From: an uncultured Prevotellaceae bacterium
Lineage (GTDB): Bacteria > Bacteroidota > Bacteroidia > Bacteroidales > Muribaculaceae
Direction of reading: 5' to 3'
DNA length: 64,000 nt
NCBI GenBank assembly: GCA_900316835.1
Contig: ONEL01000007.1
Location: forward strand, 1-64,000
A model generated the notes under the pieces. It worked only from the letters and a program-made list of their open reading frames with translations. It searched no databases and was not told the origin of the DNA. Both the position numbers and the translations under genes were made by a program. Below are positions 8,620 to 18,002 of the stretch, piece after piece; within the stretch, counting starts at the first letter, position 1; every line of letters starts with the position of its first letter.

Positions 8620-11600
8620 TTATTTAAAAACTTTCTTCACTGTAGTGCGGCTACCATCGCTGTAGCGAGTGACGATGATGTTCACGCCCTGGAATGGAGT
8701 CTTGCTCATCAAGCCAGTCGAATTCACATAGTAAACATCAACCACGTCAACACTAGCCTTCACTGTGCCAATGGCTGTGGGGATGTCGGCCTTGCTGGTC
8801 GAGGTCAAGTTGAGTGGTGCCACCTTGTAGGCTCCACCCTCGGCCTTGAGAGCGGGCAACGAAGTGGTAGCGCCAGTGCGCTGAACAATAGTCTTGAACC
8901 TGTAAACGTTATCGGCATTGAGTTGGCTGGTAACATTCCCCGCCTCGTTATAGGTCCAGTCGAGACTCAGCGATCCCACAAAGCCACTGGTTGTGGGAAC
9001 GATGAAGTTCTCGGCATTCCAGTAGGCATAAGTTATCTCGCAAACCTCCTGAACCTTAGGAGTCATGAAGAAATAAACATTACCATTGTCCTTCAACTGT
9101 GCTCCGTCCTCGGTCAGGTAAGCAGGATTGAAGTTTGCCACACAATATACATTGGGGGTATAGGTGAATTTATCACCCACAGCACCCGTGGGCAGCCCTT
9201 CGCCCTCGGGCATTGCGATGGTGTAGTTGGTGGCATCGCTGTATACTCCAGTGATAGTGCCGGCATTGATCTTGTGACCCTTAGCACTGGTGATTGAAGT
9301 TACAGCCGTTTGTACTGAGCCAACTGAGAACTTTAGAGCCACCCAGTTGCTCTCGTCCCATGCTCTGCCATTTTGAGCATACTGGTCATTGCCCAGGTAG
9401 TCAATCTTGTCGCCAACGGCGGGAGCGGGAGCTATCGCATTACCCTGGTCTTTACACCACAGGTAAATAGCATCATCAACGATAGCATAATCCACAGCCA
9501 CCAGCTCATCGCTAACGGTGTAGCGATTACCTATGTGACCTTCGCTCTCAATCTGGGCTAGAGTAGCCTCGGAGGTCAAAGGCGTGCGGAAACCAATCTC
9601 TAACAAGTCGGGATAAGAGCCACCTCCAGTGAGCTGAACCTTGTAAACTTTGGTAGCATCGAGGGTCGTTGAGCTGATCACTCCATTAGAGCCTGTCTTT
9701 GTGTCAAAAGCGCTACTTGATGCGGTGACTGAACCATTAGCGTTGACGGTGCACTCATAGATTGATAGACTTGCACTGCTACTGCTATAACTATAACTAC
9801 TGCCCTTTACATAGGCCTTCACTTGAATACAGTTAGTAACATAGAATGATTGACTATTACTGCCGTAAACCGAATAAGCCGAACTGCTACCAAAGTAAGG
9901 AGTCTGGCCAAGGAAAATATCACTTGAACTCCAGCTATTGCCATATTGAGTTAGTGAGCCACTCTCAAACCAGTTCTGGTTAGCGTCGGCCTGCTTTACG
10001 CCATAGTTTGACAAGGTGAGCCATCCACATTCTTGGTCGGCATACTCGGTATACTTATAAATAGTTTGCATACCACTCACGCTGGCACCTGCCTCATCAA
10101 TAGTCTCATATTTAGCAATGTCGAGATAAGGATCGCTGGCAGTGCCACCGTCGGCACTTACACCAATCAATGTTATCGTTTCAACAAGGTCTCCACTTGC
10201 AACTGTCACTGTGCCGGTGAAAGTGCCCTCGGTTTCGGAGCTGAAAGAAATAGTAACGTCGCTGCCCGCCAGGGCATCGCTAATGCTTATGCTCGCAGGA
10301 TTAACGGCAAATACGCCATGCTGGTCATTGAGGGTCACTATTACATTATCATTCAACAATCTTCCTTTCACATTGAATGTAGCAGTTGTAGTTTCTCCTG
10401 GAGCAGCACGCATCGAGAGTTCGGTTGGTGCCACATTTAGAGATGGCTTGTTGAGCGGAGTCTTGAAACCTATCTCATAGAGATCAGAGTAATCATTGTA
10501 AACACTTACTTTATATATCTTGCTTGCATCCAACGTCCCAGAAGTAAGCACTTCGGTAGATTTAGTTGTGTTTTGAAGTGTCTCAATAGCTGTTGTTGCA
10601 GCTGTGAGTGTACCATCAGCGTTCTCGGTGCACTCATAAATGTAAATTTTCAAGGGATATGTAGTATTGCTTCGGTTGTAGGCATATTGCTTAATCTGAG
10701 TGCAATTAGTCACATAGAAGTGTTGATAAGCTTCAACCCACCCTGCGGCGTAACTTGTATTACTACCAAAGTAACTATCGTCACCTAAAAATACATCATT
10801 AGCATTCCATGATGTTGAAGTATTTTTAGTTTTCTCTATGCTAAACCAGTTTTGGTTAGCATCGGCTTGCTGCGCTCCGTAGTTCGATACGGTAAGCCAT
10901 GCACAAGCATCGTCGGCGTACTCGGTGTATTTGTAGATACTACTCATGCCACTGACAGTGGCACCTGCCTCGTCGATAGTGGCATACTTAGCGATGTTAA
11001 GGTAAGCATCGCTTGCAGTACCACCATTGCTGATACTTGCATTCAAGTTTACAGTTTGACTTGCTGCGCCATCACTGGCTACTGTTACCGTGCCGGTATA
11101 GTCGCCTTCTTCCTCGGCAGTGAAGTTAACTGTGACATTCACCGCATTAGTCTCGCTAATGCTTGAAGCAGGAATAGTAGCCGAACCAAGAGCGAATGCT
11201 CCACTTGCATCATTGAGGGTTAGAGTCACATCCTCGTTGATAAAACGACCAGTAACAGCAAATGTTTTAGTTCTATCACTATCGGTAAACGAAAGTGCCG
11301 ATGGGCTAACTATCAAAGTTGGTGTAGCGGCTTGGGCTGTGCCAGTGATGGGCACGGTTACCGAGCTTGCGCCGTTGCTGCTCAGGGTGAGGGTGGCATT
11401 GGTGGTGCCTGCCGCGATAGGAGCGTAGGTCACAGTGATTGTGCCACCGGTCGTGGTGAGCGAAGTCTTGTCGATGCTGTAAACATTGGCTCCGCTAATT
11501 GCCGCAGTGATGTTCTGCGTCAGGTTAGTACCGGTCACGGTCACAGCCTGAGTGTAGGTGCGAGTAGCGTAGGCACCGGTGAAGGTCACCGATGTTGGGT

Positions 11601-14487
11601 TGGCTGTGATTGCCGGGCCTTGTGCCGTACCTGTGATGGGTACTGTCACGCTGCTTGCGCCGGTGCCTGTGGTGGTGAGCACGAGGTTGGCGGTCGATGT
11701 GCCACCTGCGGTGGGTGCCCATGTCACGGTAACGGTGCGTGATGCCGAGCCGTTGCTGCTTGTGATTGTTGTGGGCGACACGCTGTAGAAGCCGTTGGCA
11801 TCGCCACTGATTGCAGCGGTGATATTGCCTTGCAGGTTAGTACCGGTCACGGTCACGGTCTTGGTGTAGGTGGTGCCACTGTTGCCGGTGAAGCTCAGGC
11901 TAGTGGGGCTAGCGGTGATTGCAGGGGCGGTGTAAACACCCTTACCGGTGAGCGAAACAGTCACGCTCGAGGCATTGCTGCTGGTGAGAGTCACGATGCC
12001 GGTGTAAGTTTGCGACACATTGGCAGTGGGAGCGAATGTTACGGTAACTGTTGCACTCGCGCTTCCGTCGCTGTTTTTAGAGATTGATGTTTTGTCGATA
12101 GTGTAGTTATTTCCACTCTTGCTTAGGGAGATATTACCCTCAAGGTTCTCACCAGTGACGGTGAAAGTTTGAGTAGTAGTAGTTCCAGCAGTCACATTGC
12201 CAAAGTCGATGCTGGTGGGAGTGGCAGTGATAGTGGGACCACTTGTGGCTCCTAAGATGTATTGGATACCTTTTATAGCATTGATTTTGCCGTGAGTTCC
12301 AAAAGTTTTTGCTCCATGTCCCGCGCCATTGGTCCACTGGTCGGTGTCCCAGGTGGCAGCCATTACCTCCTTGATATAATCGGGCGTTGGTGTCTTGCCT
12401 GCCTCAACACATGCCTGCAACCATTGAGCTATGATACCTGAAGCGCAAGGTGTTGCCATCGAGGTCCCTTCCATAGCGGCGTAGGGAGAAGTGCTACTAT
12501 TTACTACAAGGTCACTGTTGTAATTGCTACCATAATAGCTGTAGTTGTCGACTGATGTCGTGTGATAGTGGTTCACGCCAGCCACGATGCGAGCACCAGG
12601 AGCGTTGATGTGTGGAAGAGCAGTTCCTAAAGGTCCATACCCAGCAGTCTGCCAACTTGAGAACGATGCGTGATCACCAATGTTGGGATATTCGCTACTA
12701 TAATCATGTGATGTGCCGTTATAGTCAGTTATTGAATTCTTTGTGACATAGGCACCTACCGAGATGACCTTGCTGTAAGTAGCATTGTCGCTCACTGAGC
12801 ATTCGTCGTTACCTTGAACAAGGTTGTAACTATTAGCATAGGTACTACTCAAATTTAAGTCGGTACCGAACCAGCAATAAGTATTTTCCCACATGTCAAT
12901 GATGGTTGAAGAATTAGTGCTAGTGGGATATACCGACACACATAAGGCATAATTACTTGTTGCAACTGATCCACTCGTGCTACCACTTGTAGTTTGCATT
13001 GTTGGTGCATATATTTGCCAATAATATTTGTTGTTGTTAGAGTCTTGTGTGCGAGTAATTCTAATTTTTCCATAATCGCCATATTGATTATACCAACTAG
13101 TGCTTGATTTAAAATATTGTGCCAAACCTGTGCTTCCGGTAAGGCTTATTGTTGTTCCAGTAGTGTATGCGTCACTTGAATAGACAATTGCGCCAGTATT
13201 GACATTTACGACATGAAATCTCAATGAAGTAGCTACATTTGCGGTGCGGGCATAAGCCGTTATAGTTGGCATATATAATTGATAATTACCATCTGCATCA
13301 GAAAAAGAACGCTGAACGTTAGCTAGCATGGGCTTGCTACTTGTTGAAGTCCCGCTAGCGTACATTCCACCACCATTAGAAGTCCCCATCTCAACAAATG
13401 GAGTGGCACGCATTCCATCATTACTTGCGGCATAGACAATAATGTGGTTATTTCCGGCATATTGATTAACAATACTGGCTATAGTTCCTGTTCCGTCGTG
13501 TGGACCAACCTGAGAGCCAAGACTGAGGCTGATAACACAGGGCTTACCTACTTCGTCGGCATAGTTACAAATGTTCTGAATAGCGGTACCAATCGATGTT
13601 GTGTAAAGACTGCTTAAACCTGCAAGCACGAGGTCGGCCTCGGGTGCCATACCGCCATAGGTTGCATTGGCATGATCGTCGGTAACAGTTACTGTGGAGC
13701 CATTTACTATTACACTCGAACCACCTGCTGTGGTGCTGGTGTGCGTGCCGTGATCTTCAGCATTCGTGTCGTAGGTGAGGCTGGCAATCTGAGAAGCCGA
13801 AGAGTAAGTTGTCAAGCTTGTGCTATTGCTACCACTCAATTTATAAGCACGCTTAATACGCGTGTTGCCGTTCTTGTCCTTAAAAGCGATGTGAGTGAAG
13901 TCAATACCAGTGTCGATCACACCAAGGATAACGTCCTTACCAGTGTACTGCTTTGTCAATCCTAGAGCTCGCGCGGCTGCACTATTGCTAATAGCATCAC
14001 CAGCCTGGGTTACTGAGCGTTGTAGGTCGTTTAGGGGCTGCAAAACCTCGGCAACCTCAATGCCAATGACATTGTCCAAGTCGGCAATTTTCTCAATTTT
14101 GTCGGCTGGCAACATCATTGCCGCAAGGTTGTCGTTGAACTTAGTTTGCATCACAGCGCCCATTGCCTCAATGGCACTAAATCCACCACTTTTGACCTTG
14201 ACGAAAGCCGAGATCATTTCCACTCCGTTCACCATTTCGGCCTCGGCAATTTTGCGGTCGACTCGTTTTTTCATTAATTGCTCGTCCTTGAATAGAATCA
14301 AAGAATCTCCTGCTGCCTGCTGTAAGTCGGCAACGGTCATTTTGTCTTTAAGCCTTGGTAGCTTGATTTCTCCCCTTCGCTCACTTAGGAACATCTGAGT
14401 CCCTGCCGACAGCTTGTCGATGTTATCGGCAAATGCTATCGATGTCGCGAAGATTGCGACAAGGAAAATTAATAATGATTTTCTCAT
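8620..14487 (-). CDS. Giant secreted S8 serine protease with Ig-like repeats and T9SS-like tail
   Basis: A 1955-residue protein with signal peptide MRKSLLIFLVAIFATSIAFA. The S8 triad is Asp192 (VIDTGIDF), His246 (DHGTHTS) and Ser676 (GTSMATP). After ~residue 750 come four Ig-like repeats of about 95-105 residues (ITATPTS-IDF / ITASPTS-LSF / ITANPTS-VTF / LIVSPSA-LSF), then a ~185-residue module (~1157-1344), a fifth Ig-like repeat, a second copy of the module (~1452-1634), an OB-fold-like region, and a final FQGVNIIVTRYSDGSRTTVKKVFK that resembles a T9SS type A tail. The same module occurs in the protease at 720-4670, but that paralogue ends in a dockerin instead. The family is certain; the substrate is unknown. 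Confidence 0.9.
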   Translation of the reverse strand: MRKSLLIFLVAIFATSIAFADNIDKLSAGTQMFLSERRGEIKLPRLKDKMTVADLQQAAGDSLILFKDEQLMKKRVDRKIAEAEMVNGVEMISAFVKVKSGGFSAIEAMGAVMQTKFNDNLAAMMLPADKIEKIADLDNVIGIEVAEVLQPLNDLQRSVTQAGDAISNSAAARALGLTKQYTGKDVILGVIDTGIDFTHIAFKDKNGNTRIKRAYKLSGSNSTSLTTYSSASQIASLTYDTNAEDHGTHTSTTAGGSSVIVNGSTVTVTDDHANATYGGMAPEADLVLAGLSSLYTTSIGTAIQNICNYADEVGKPCVISLSLGSQVGPHDGTGTIASIVNQYAGNNHIIVYAASNDGMRATPFVEMGTSNGGGMYASGTSTSSKPMLANVQRSFSDADGNYQLYMPTITAYARTANVATSLRFHVVNVNTGAIVYSSDAYTTGTTISLTGSTGLAQYFKSSTSWYNQYGDYGKIRITRTQDSNNNKYYWQIYAPTMQTTSGSTSGSVATSNYALCVSVYPTSTNSSTIIDMWENTYCWFGTDLNLSSTYANSYNLVQGNDECSVSDNATYSKVISVGAYVTKNSITDYNGTSHDYSSEYPNIGDHASFSSWQTAGYGPLGTALPHINAPGARIVAGVNHYHTTSVDNYSYYGSNYNSDLVVNSSTSPYAAMEGTSMATPCASGIIAQWLQACVEAGKTPTPDYIKEVMAATWDTDQWTNGAGHGAKTFGTHGKINAIKGIQYILGATSGPTITATPTSIDFGNVTAGTTTTQTFTVTGENLEGNISLSKSGNNYTIDKTSISKNSDGSASATVTVTFAPTANVSQTYTGIVTLTSSNASSVTVSLTGKGVYTAPAITASPTSLSFTGNSGTTYTKTVTVTGTNLQGNITAAISGDANGFYSVSPTTITSSNGSASRTVTVTWAPTAGGTSTANLVLTTTGTGASSVTVPITGTAQGPAITANPTSVTFTGAYATRTYTQAVTVTGTNLTQNITAAISGANVYSIDKTSLTTTGGTITVTYAPIAAGTTNATLTLSSNGASSVTVPITGTAQAATPTLIVSPSALSFTDSDRTKTFAVTGRFINEDVTLTLNDASGAFALGSATIPASSISETNAVNVTVNFTAEEEGDYTGTVTVASDGAASQTVNLNASISNGGTASDAYLNIAKYATIDEAGATVSGMSSIYKYTEYADDACAWLTVSNYGAQQADANQNWFSIEKTKNTSTSWNANDVFLGDDSYFGSNTSYAAGWVEAYQHFYVTNCTQIKQYAYNRSNTTYPLKIYIYECTENADGTLTAATTAIETLQNTTKSTEVLTSGTLDASKIYKVSVYNDYSDLYEIGFKTPLNKPSLNVAPTELSMRAAPGETTTATFNVKGRLLNDNVIVTLNDQHGVFAVNPASISISDALAGSDVTISFSSETEGTFTGTVTVASGDLVETITLIGVSADGGTASDPYLDIAKYETIDEAGASVSGMQTIYKYTEYADQECGWLTLSNYGVKQADANQNWFESGSLTQYGNSWSSSDIFLGQTPYFGSSSAYSVYGSNSQSFYVTNCIQVKAYVKGSSYSYSSSSASLSIYECTVNANGSVTASSSAFDTKTGSNGVISSTTLDATKVYKVQLTGGGSYPDLLEIGFRTPLTSEATLAQIESEGHIGNRYTVSDELVAVDYAIVDDAIYLWCKDQGNAIAPAPAVGDKIDYLGNDQYAQNGRAWDESNWVALKFSVGSVQTAVTSITSAKGHKINAGTITGVYSDATNYTIAMPEGEGLPTGAVGDKFTYTPNVYCVANFNPAYLTEDGAQLKDNGNVYFFMTPKVQEVCEITYAYWNAENFIVPTTSGFVGSLSLDWTYNEAGNVTSQLNADNVYRFKTIVQRTGATTSLPALKAEGGAYKVAPLNLTSTSKADIPTAIGTVKASVDVVDVYYVNSTGLMSKTPFQGVNIIVTRYSDGSRTTVKKVFK

Positions 14488-14559
14488 AAAATTTGGTTAT
14501 TTAGTTAAACTTTTTAGGTCAAAAGATATGTTTGGTTATAAACTGCATATTGTGATTTG

Positions 14560-14591
14560 CAAATTTATGCAATTTTAATATGGTGTGCAAT
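14560..14591 (-). promoter_or_regulatory. Promoter of the giant S8 protease
   Basis: The minus strand has TAAATTTG (14560-14567) as -7 box and ATTG (14588-14591) 20 bp upstream. It lies 73 bp before the ATG. Confidence 0.55.
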
Positions 14592-14769
14592 ATTTTTGTA
14601 ACAATTTAGTGCTGAAAAAAAGTCGATTCGTGGTCTGGAAAAAGCCATTGGGTGAAAACCTTCTAGGGGGTGGAGCAATGAATGCGATCCTAATGACCGA
14701 ATAGGGTTAAACAATGTGCGCAATCCCTACCCCGAGAAGCATTAATAATGTATATGTGACATTTATTTT
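14592..14769. other. Intergenic region with an imperfect long hairpin
   Basis: No gene seen. Around 14670-14743 CTTCT-A-GGGG can pair with CCCC-G-AGAAG, with a smaller CCTA/TAGG stem inside. There is no T-run, so it is not a standard terminator. Confidence 0.35.
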
Positions 14770-14938
14770 AACGTGAGTTCGATGAAAATAAATGGCTGTA
14801 TATCAGGCTGCTCCTCTAAGATAGAGGAGCTGTCGCGGAGCGACTGAGGAGTATGATAACTATCAAATGAGGTGACATACTCGAGGGGGAGTTGCTAACG
14901 CAATGATTATCAAATAATAAATTCATCGAACTCACGTT
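14770..14938. mobile_element. Putative MITE (169 bp) with 17-bp perfect inverted repeats
   Basis: The ends are AACGTGAGTTCGATGAA (14770-14786) and its exact reverse complement (14922-14938). Both sides are flanked by ATTTT (14765-14769 and 14939-14943), a possible 5-bp target duplication, though the site is AT-rich. Inside are two more hairpins: CTCCTC/GAGGAG and GAGTATG/CATACTC. There is no coding capacity. A non-autonomous transposable element is the simplest reading; a structured regulatory RNA is the alternative. Confidence 0.55.
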
Positions 14939-15051
14939 ATTTTAGTAAAACTTTTTTTATGAGCCTAAATGCCAGCCGGTTGCGAAATTGTGTGCCCGGC
15001 AACGACGAAATTTGAGCAAGAAAGAAGGTTATCTATTTAAATAATTTTTAC

Positions 15052-15059
15052 TACCTTTG
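15052..15059 (+). promoter_or_regulatory. -7 box (TACCTTTG) of the MFS transporter
   Basis: TACCTTTG fits TAnnTTTG and lies 59 bp before the chosen ATG. No clear TTTG is found at -33. Confidence 0.55.
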
Positions 15060-15118
15060 CAGCCGATTTCGAAAAACGACTCTATAGCTTGGTAGAGCTT
15101 ACAACTCCACTTTATTAT

Positions 15119-16300
15119 ATGGAAAAGAAAAACGTCTCTCAGAAGGTGACGGCTACCATCCTATCGATGTCGCTACTCACCGTGATGGCTGGAGCCGCCA
15201 TCGCCCCCGCTTTGGGCATCATTAAGGCTCATTTCAGTGACGCACCCGCCATGCTGGTGCAGTTCATCATCAGCTTGCCCGCTCTGCTAATTATCATTAC
15301 CAATCTTCTCTTCTTGCCATTGAGCCGTCTCATGCGCACACGGGCGATTGCCACCACTGGTTTATTGCTCTATGTCTTGGCGGGTGCAGGCTGTTATTTT
15401 ATAGATGACATCTATGTGCTGTTGCTGTTGCGAGCTGTTTTAGGCATCAGCGTTGGGCTTATCATGCCTCTCTCTACAGGGCTCTTGTCCTATTATTTCC
15501 CTCCCGAGGAGCAAGCACGGCTTATGGGGCTCTCGGCAGCCATGAACCAAATGGGTGGCGTGGTGGCCACGTTGCTGGCAGGGCTGCTGGCAACAATAGA
15601 GTGGAACTGTGCTTTCCTGGTCTATCTGCTTGGGTTGATAACGCTGGTGATGGTGTGGCTTTGGCTTCCTGATGAGCAGTTGGAGTCGGCCAACAAGCGA
15701 GGCATTCCCTTCCAGCCACGCCAGTTGCTGAAGTTTCACCCCTCGGTAATAGGCATGTTGTTGCTGATGATGATTTTTTTTGTTTTCCCCACCAACTTTG
15801 CCGTTGTGGCTAGCGAACAGTTAAAACTTACTACTGAGCTTACGACTTTCATCATGGTAGGTCTTGATGTTGTAGCTTTCTTTGCCGGTTTAGTATTTGG
15901 CGAGGTGATGCATAGGTTCAGGCACAGTGTAAAATACTTCGCGCCAGTGCTCTTCTTATTGGGCTATGTGTCCTATCTTGTGCCCAATGTGCCGATGGTT
16001 GCACTTGGTTCTGCTTTCATTGGTATAGCCAATGGTATAGGCGTACCTTATCTCAATACTATTGCAAGCATCAAGGGCGGTAAGAACTCTGCCACAACGG
16101 TGATGCCCATGCTTTCGGCGGCTCTATATCTTGGTCAGTTTATCTCTCCTGTCGTAGTGATACCAGTGTCGCGTATGCTGTTTGGAAATGCCGACTTGTC
16201 AGGGCCTTACAAAGTGGCTATACTTCTCAGTCTGCTATTTGTCGCCCAAGTATACCTTACTCGCCATTTCCAAAGCTTACCACCGGAGCGAAAGCCATAG
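15119..16300 (+). CDS. MFS transporter
   Basis: A 393-residue, highly hydrophobic protein with about 12 predicted transmembrane segments. The start is the ATG of MEKKNVSQKV; an in-frame TTG 30 bp upstream is less likely. Family signs are a loop-2/3 motif LFLPLSRLMRTRAI, an MGLSAAMNQMGGVVATLLAGLL segment in helix 5 typical of drug/proton antiporters, and a basic-acidic central loop around 195-210. It acts in the inner membrane as a secondary transporter. The substrate cannot be told; the helix-5 signature hints at export. Its own promoter and isolation suggest a single-gene unit. Confidence 0.88.
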   Translation: MEKKNVSQKVTATILSMSLLTVMAGAAIAPALGIIKAHFSDAPAMLVQFIISLPALLIIITNLLFLPLSRLMRTRAIATTGLLLYVLAGAGCYFIDDIYVLLLLRAVLGISVGLIMPLSTGLLSYYFPPEEQARLMGLSAAMNQMGGVVATLLAGLLATIEWNCAFLVYLLGLITLVMVWLWLPDEQLESANKRGIPFQPRQLLKFHPSVIGMLLLMMIFFVFPTNFAVVASEQLKLTTELTTFIMVGLDVVAFFAGLVFGEVMHRFRHSVKYFAPVLFLLGYVSYLVPNVPMVALGSAFIGIANGIGVPYLNTIASIKGGKNSATTVMPMLSAALYLGQFISPVVVIPVSRMLFGNADLSGPYKVAILLSLLFVAQVYLTRHFQSLPPERKP

Positions 16301-16414
16301 TTTTTGCCTCAGCAGGTTGGCAAATAGCGAGACTTGAGCTATTATTTTTTATTGTTAGTGATTGCAGTGGGTAGGCAAGGCTGTTGAGAAGATATTCACA
16401 ATTTAGTGTGAAGT

Positions 16415-16446
16415 GTTGCAGTAAATGAAATAATGTATTACTTTTG
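16415..16446 (+). promoter_or_regulatory. Promoter of phoH
   Basis: The -7 box TACTTTTG (16439-16446) and a GTTG (16415-16418) are 20 bp apart. The ATG follows 27 bp after the -7 box. Confidence 0.6.
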
Positions 16447-16473
16447 TTGCACAAAAAGCACAAATAGTTTTTA

Positions 16474-17436
16474 ATGATAGAACGTCACATTATCATCGAC
16501 ACTGTTGACCCTGTTGTGTTCTATGGGGTTAATAATAGCAACATTCAGTTAATTCGCAACCTCTTTCCTAAGCTGCGCATGGCGGCTAGGGGCTCGGTTA
16601 TCACGGTCATTGGCGATGAGCAGGAGACCTTGAAGTTTGAGCACGACATCAAGCAGCTGGAGGAATACTGCGCAACCTACAACACACTGCCCGAGGACGT
16701 GATCCTCGATACCATCAAGGGGCTTCCACCCAAGGAACTCAAGATGGACGACGTGATAATCTACGGTGTGAACGGCAAGCCCATCAAGGGGCGTACTCCC
16801 AACCAGCAACTCATGGTGAAGACTTTCAACGAGAACGACTTGACCTTTGCTCTGGGACCTGCCGGCACCGGCAAGACCTATCTGGCAGTGGCGCTGGCGG
16901 TGCGCGCGCTAAAAAATCGCGAGGTGCGCAAGATTATTTTGTCGCGCCCTGCGGTAGAGGCTGGAGAGAAACTGGGGTTCTTGCCCGGCGACATGCGCGA
17001 CAAGATTGACCCTTATCTGCAACCTCTCTACGACGCCCTTGAGGATATGATTCCTGGTGCAAAACTAAAGGAATACATGGATGGTAACGTGATACAAATA
17101 GCACCACTGGCTTTCATGCGCGGTCGCACTCTCAACGATGCCATCATTGTGCTTGACGAGGCTCAGAACACCACTACTCACCAAATCAAGATGTTCCTCA
17201 CGCGCCTGGGTATGGGGTCGAAGATGGTGATAACAGGCGACACCACTCAAATTGACCTGCCACGCAGTGTGCGCTCGGGCTTGATTCAAGCCTTGCGTGT
17301 GCTTGATGGAGTGAAGGGAATAGGCATGATTGAGTTTGGCAAGAAGGACATTGTGCGTCACCAGCTGGTGCAACGCATAGTGGAGGCCTATGAGCGTCAT
17401 GATGCCCTGCTGCAAGCAGGCCTTGAAGAAGAATAA
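16474..17436 (+). CDS. phoH: PhoH family ATPase
   Basis: A 320-residue protein of the normal PhoH size. The N-terminal ~100 residues form a KH-like domain; the P-loop is GPAGTGKT at 128-135; Walker B is IIVLDEAQ with Asp228-Glu229; the downstream MVITGDTTQIDLP motif matches superfamily 1 helicase-like PhoH ATPases. PhoH/YbeZ proteins work with YbeY in rRNA processing and ribosome quality control in other bacteria; ybeY is not in this window. A TACTTTTG promoter just upstream suggests transcription as a single unit, and a repeat-rich region follows. Confidence 0.93.
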   Translation: MIERHIIIDTVDPVVFYGVNNSNIQLIRNLFPKLRMAARGSVITVIGDEQETLKFEHDIKQLEEYCATYNTLPEDVILDTIKGLPPKELKMDDVIIYGVNGKPIKGRTPNQQLMVKTFNENDLTFALGPAGTGKTYLAVALAVRALKNREVRKIILSRPAVEAGEKLGFLPGDMRDKIDPYLQPLYDALEDMIPGAKLKEYMDGNVIQIAPLAFMRGRTLNDAIIVLDEAQNTTTHQIKMFLTRLGMGSKMVITGDTTQIDLPRSVRSGLIQALRVLDGVKGIGMIEFGKKDIVRHQLVQRIVEAYERHDALLQAGLEEE

Positions 17437-17490
17437 TCACCCGCCGCCACTTTTTTCAAACAATTGCCGGGATTTATTTTCAAACAATTA

Positions 17491-17567
17491 CAAACAAAAA
17501 TGCGATTAAGCGAGACAAAGTTTTAGCTTGCTAAAAACGTTGAGAGCGTGAGCATTTTATTTAATTA
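17491..17567. repeat. REP-like palindromic repeat, copy C
   Basis: The third copy of the element seen at 8238 and 8351. The central hairpin is GTTTTAGC-tt-GCTAAAAAC. Confidence 0.8.
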
Positions 17568-17599
17568 TAAACAATTTTAATTTATCCCTTAGCTAGTGA

Positions 17600-17760
17600 G
17601 GCGTTATGCGCCATGCTGCGCATGGAAATTGAAGAGCTCCGCTCTAAAATTTAAAATGCGCTTCGCGCTAAAATTCTCCTAAAATGAAAAATATATTTTA
17701 GCGCGACAGCGCTTTCATTTTGAAATAAATTTTAGCGAAGCTTTAACCTTAAGCTCGAGG
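17600..17760. repeat. Cluster of short palindromes
   Basis: Several small inverted repeats built on AAAATT/TTTTAGCG words: GAGCTCCGCTC, GCGCTTCGCGC and AGCGCGACAGCGCT, the last inside AAAATGAAA/TTTCATTTT. No coding capacity. This is typical of Bacteroidales intergenic palindrome clusters; function unknown. Confidence 0.6.
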
Positions 17761-17867
17761 GAGTGAGCAGCATAAGTCGTGCCATAGGCACGGTGTGCGA
17801 ACAGCGAACCTCCCTCAATTTTAAGTGCGAAGCACGCCCCCCCCTTCCCATGCAGGGACTAGCCTAA

Positions 17868-17967
17868 CTGAAAACTGAAGACTGAAAACTGAAGACTGAG
17901 AACTGAAGACTGAGAACTGAAGACTGAGAACTGAAGACTGAGAACTGAAGACTGAGAACTGAAAACT
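17868..17967. repeat. 14-bp tandem repeat
   Basis: About seven copies of a GAACTGAAGACTGA unit, with A/G variation in the first copies. It lies just downstream of the patatin gene (minus strand). Confidence 0.9.
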
Positions 17968-18002
17968 TATTATTAGCAATTATCTTTGAAATAATTGGCT
18001 CG

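Noticed and set aside
11332-11742. Plus-strand frames opposite the giant protease
   Set aside because: They reflect the repetitive Ig-like coding sequence on the minus strand and have Gly/Cys/His-rich compositions unlike real proteins.
17868-17967. Possible CRISPR array
   Set aside because: The unit is 14 bp and repeats head to tail with no unique spacers. No cas gene is nearby.
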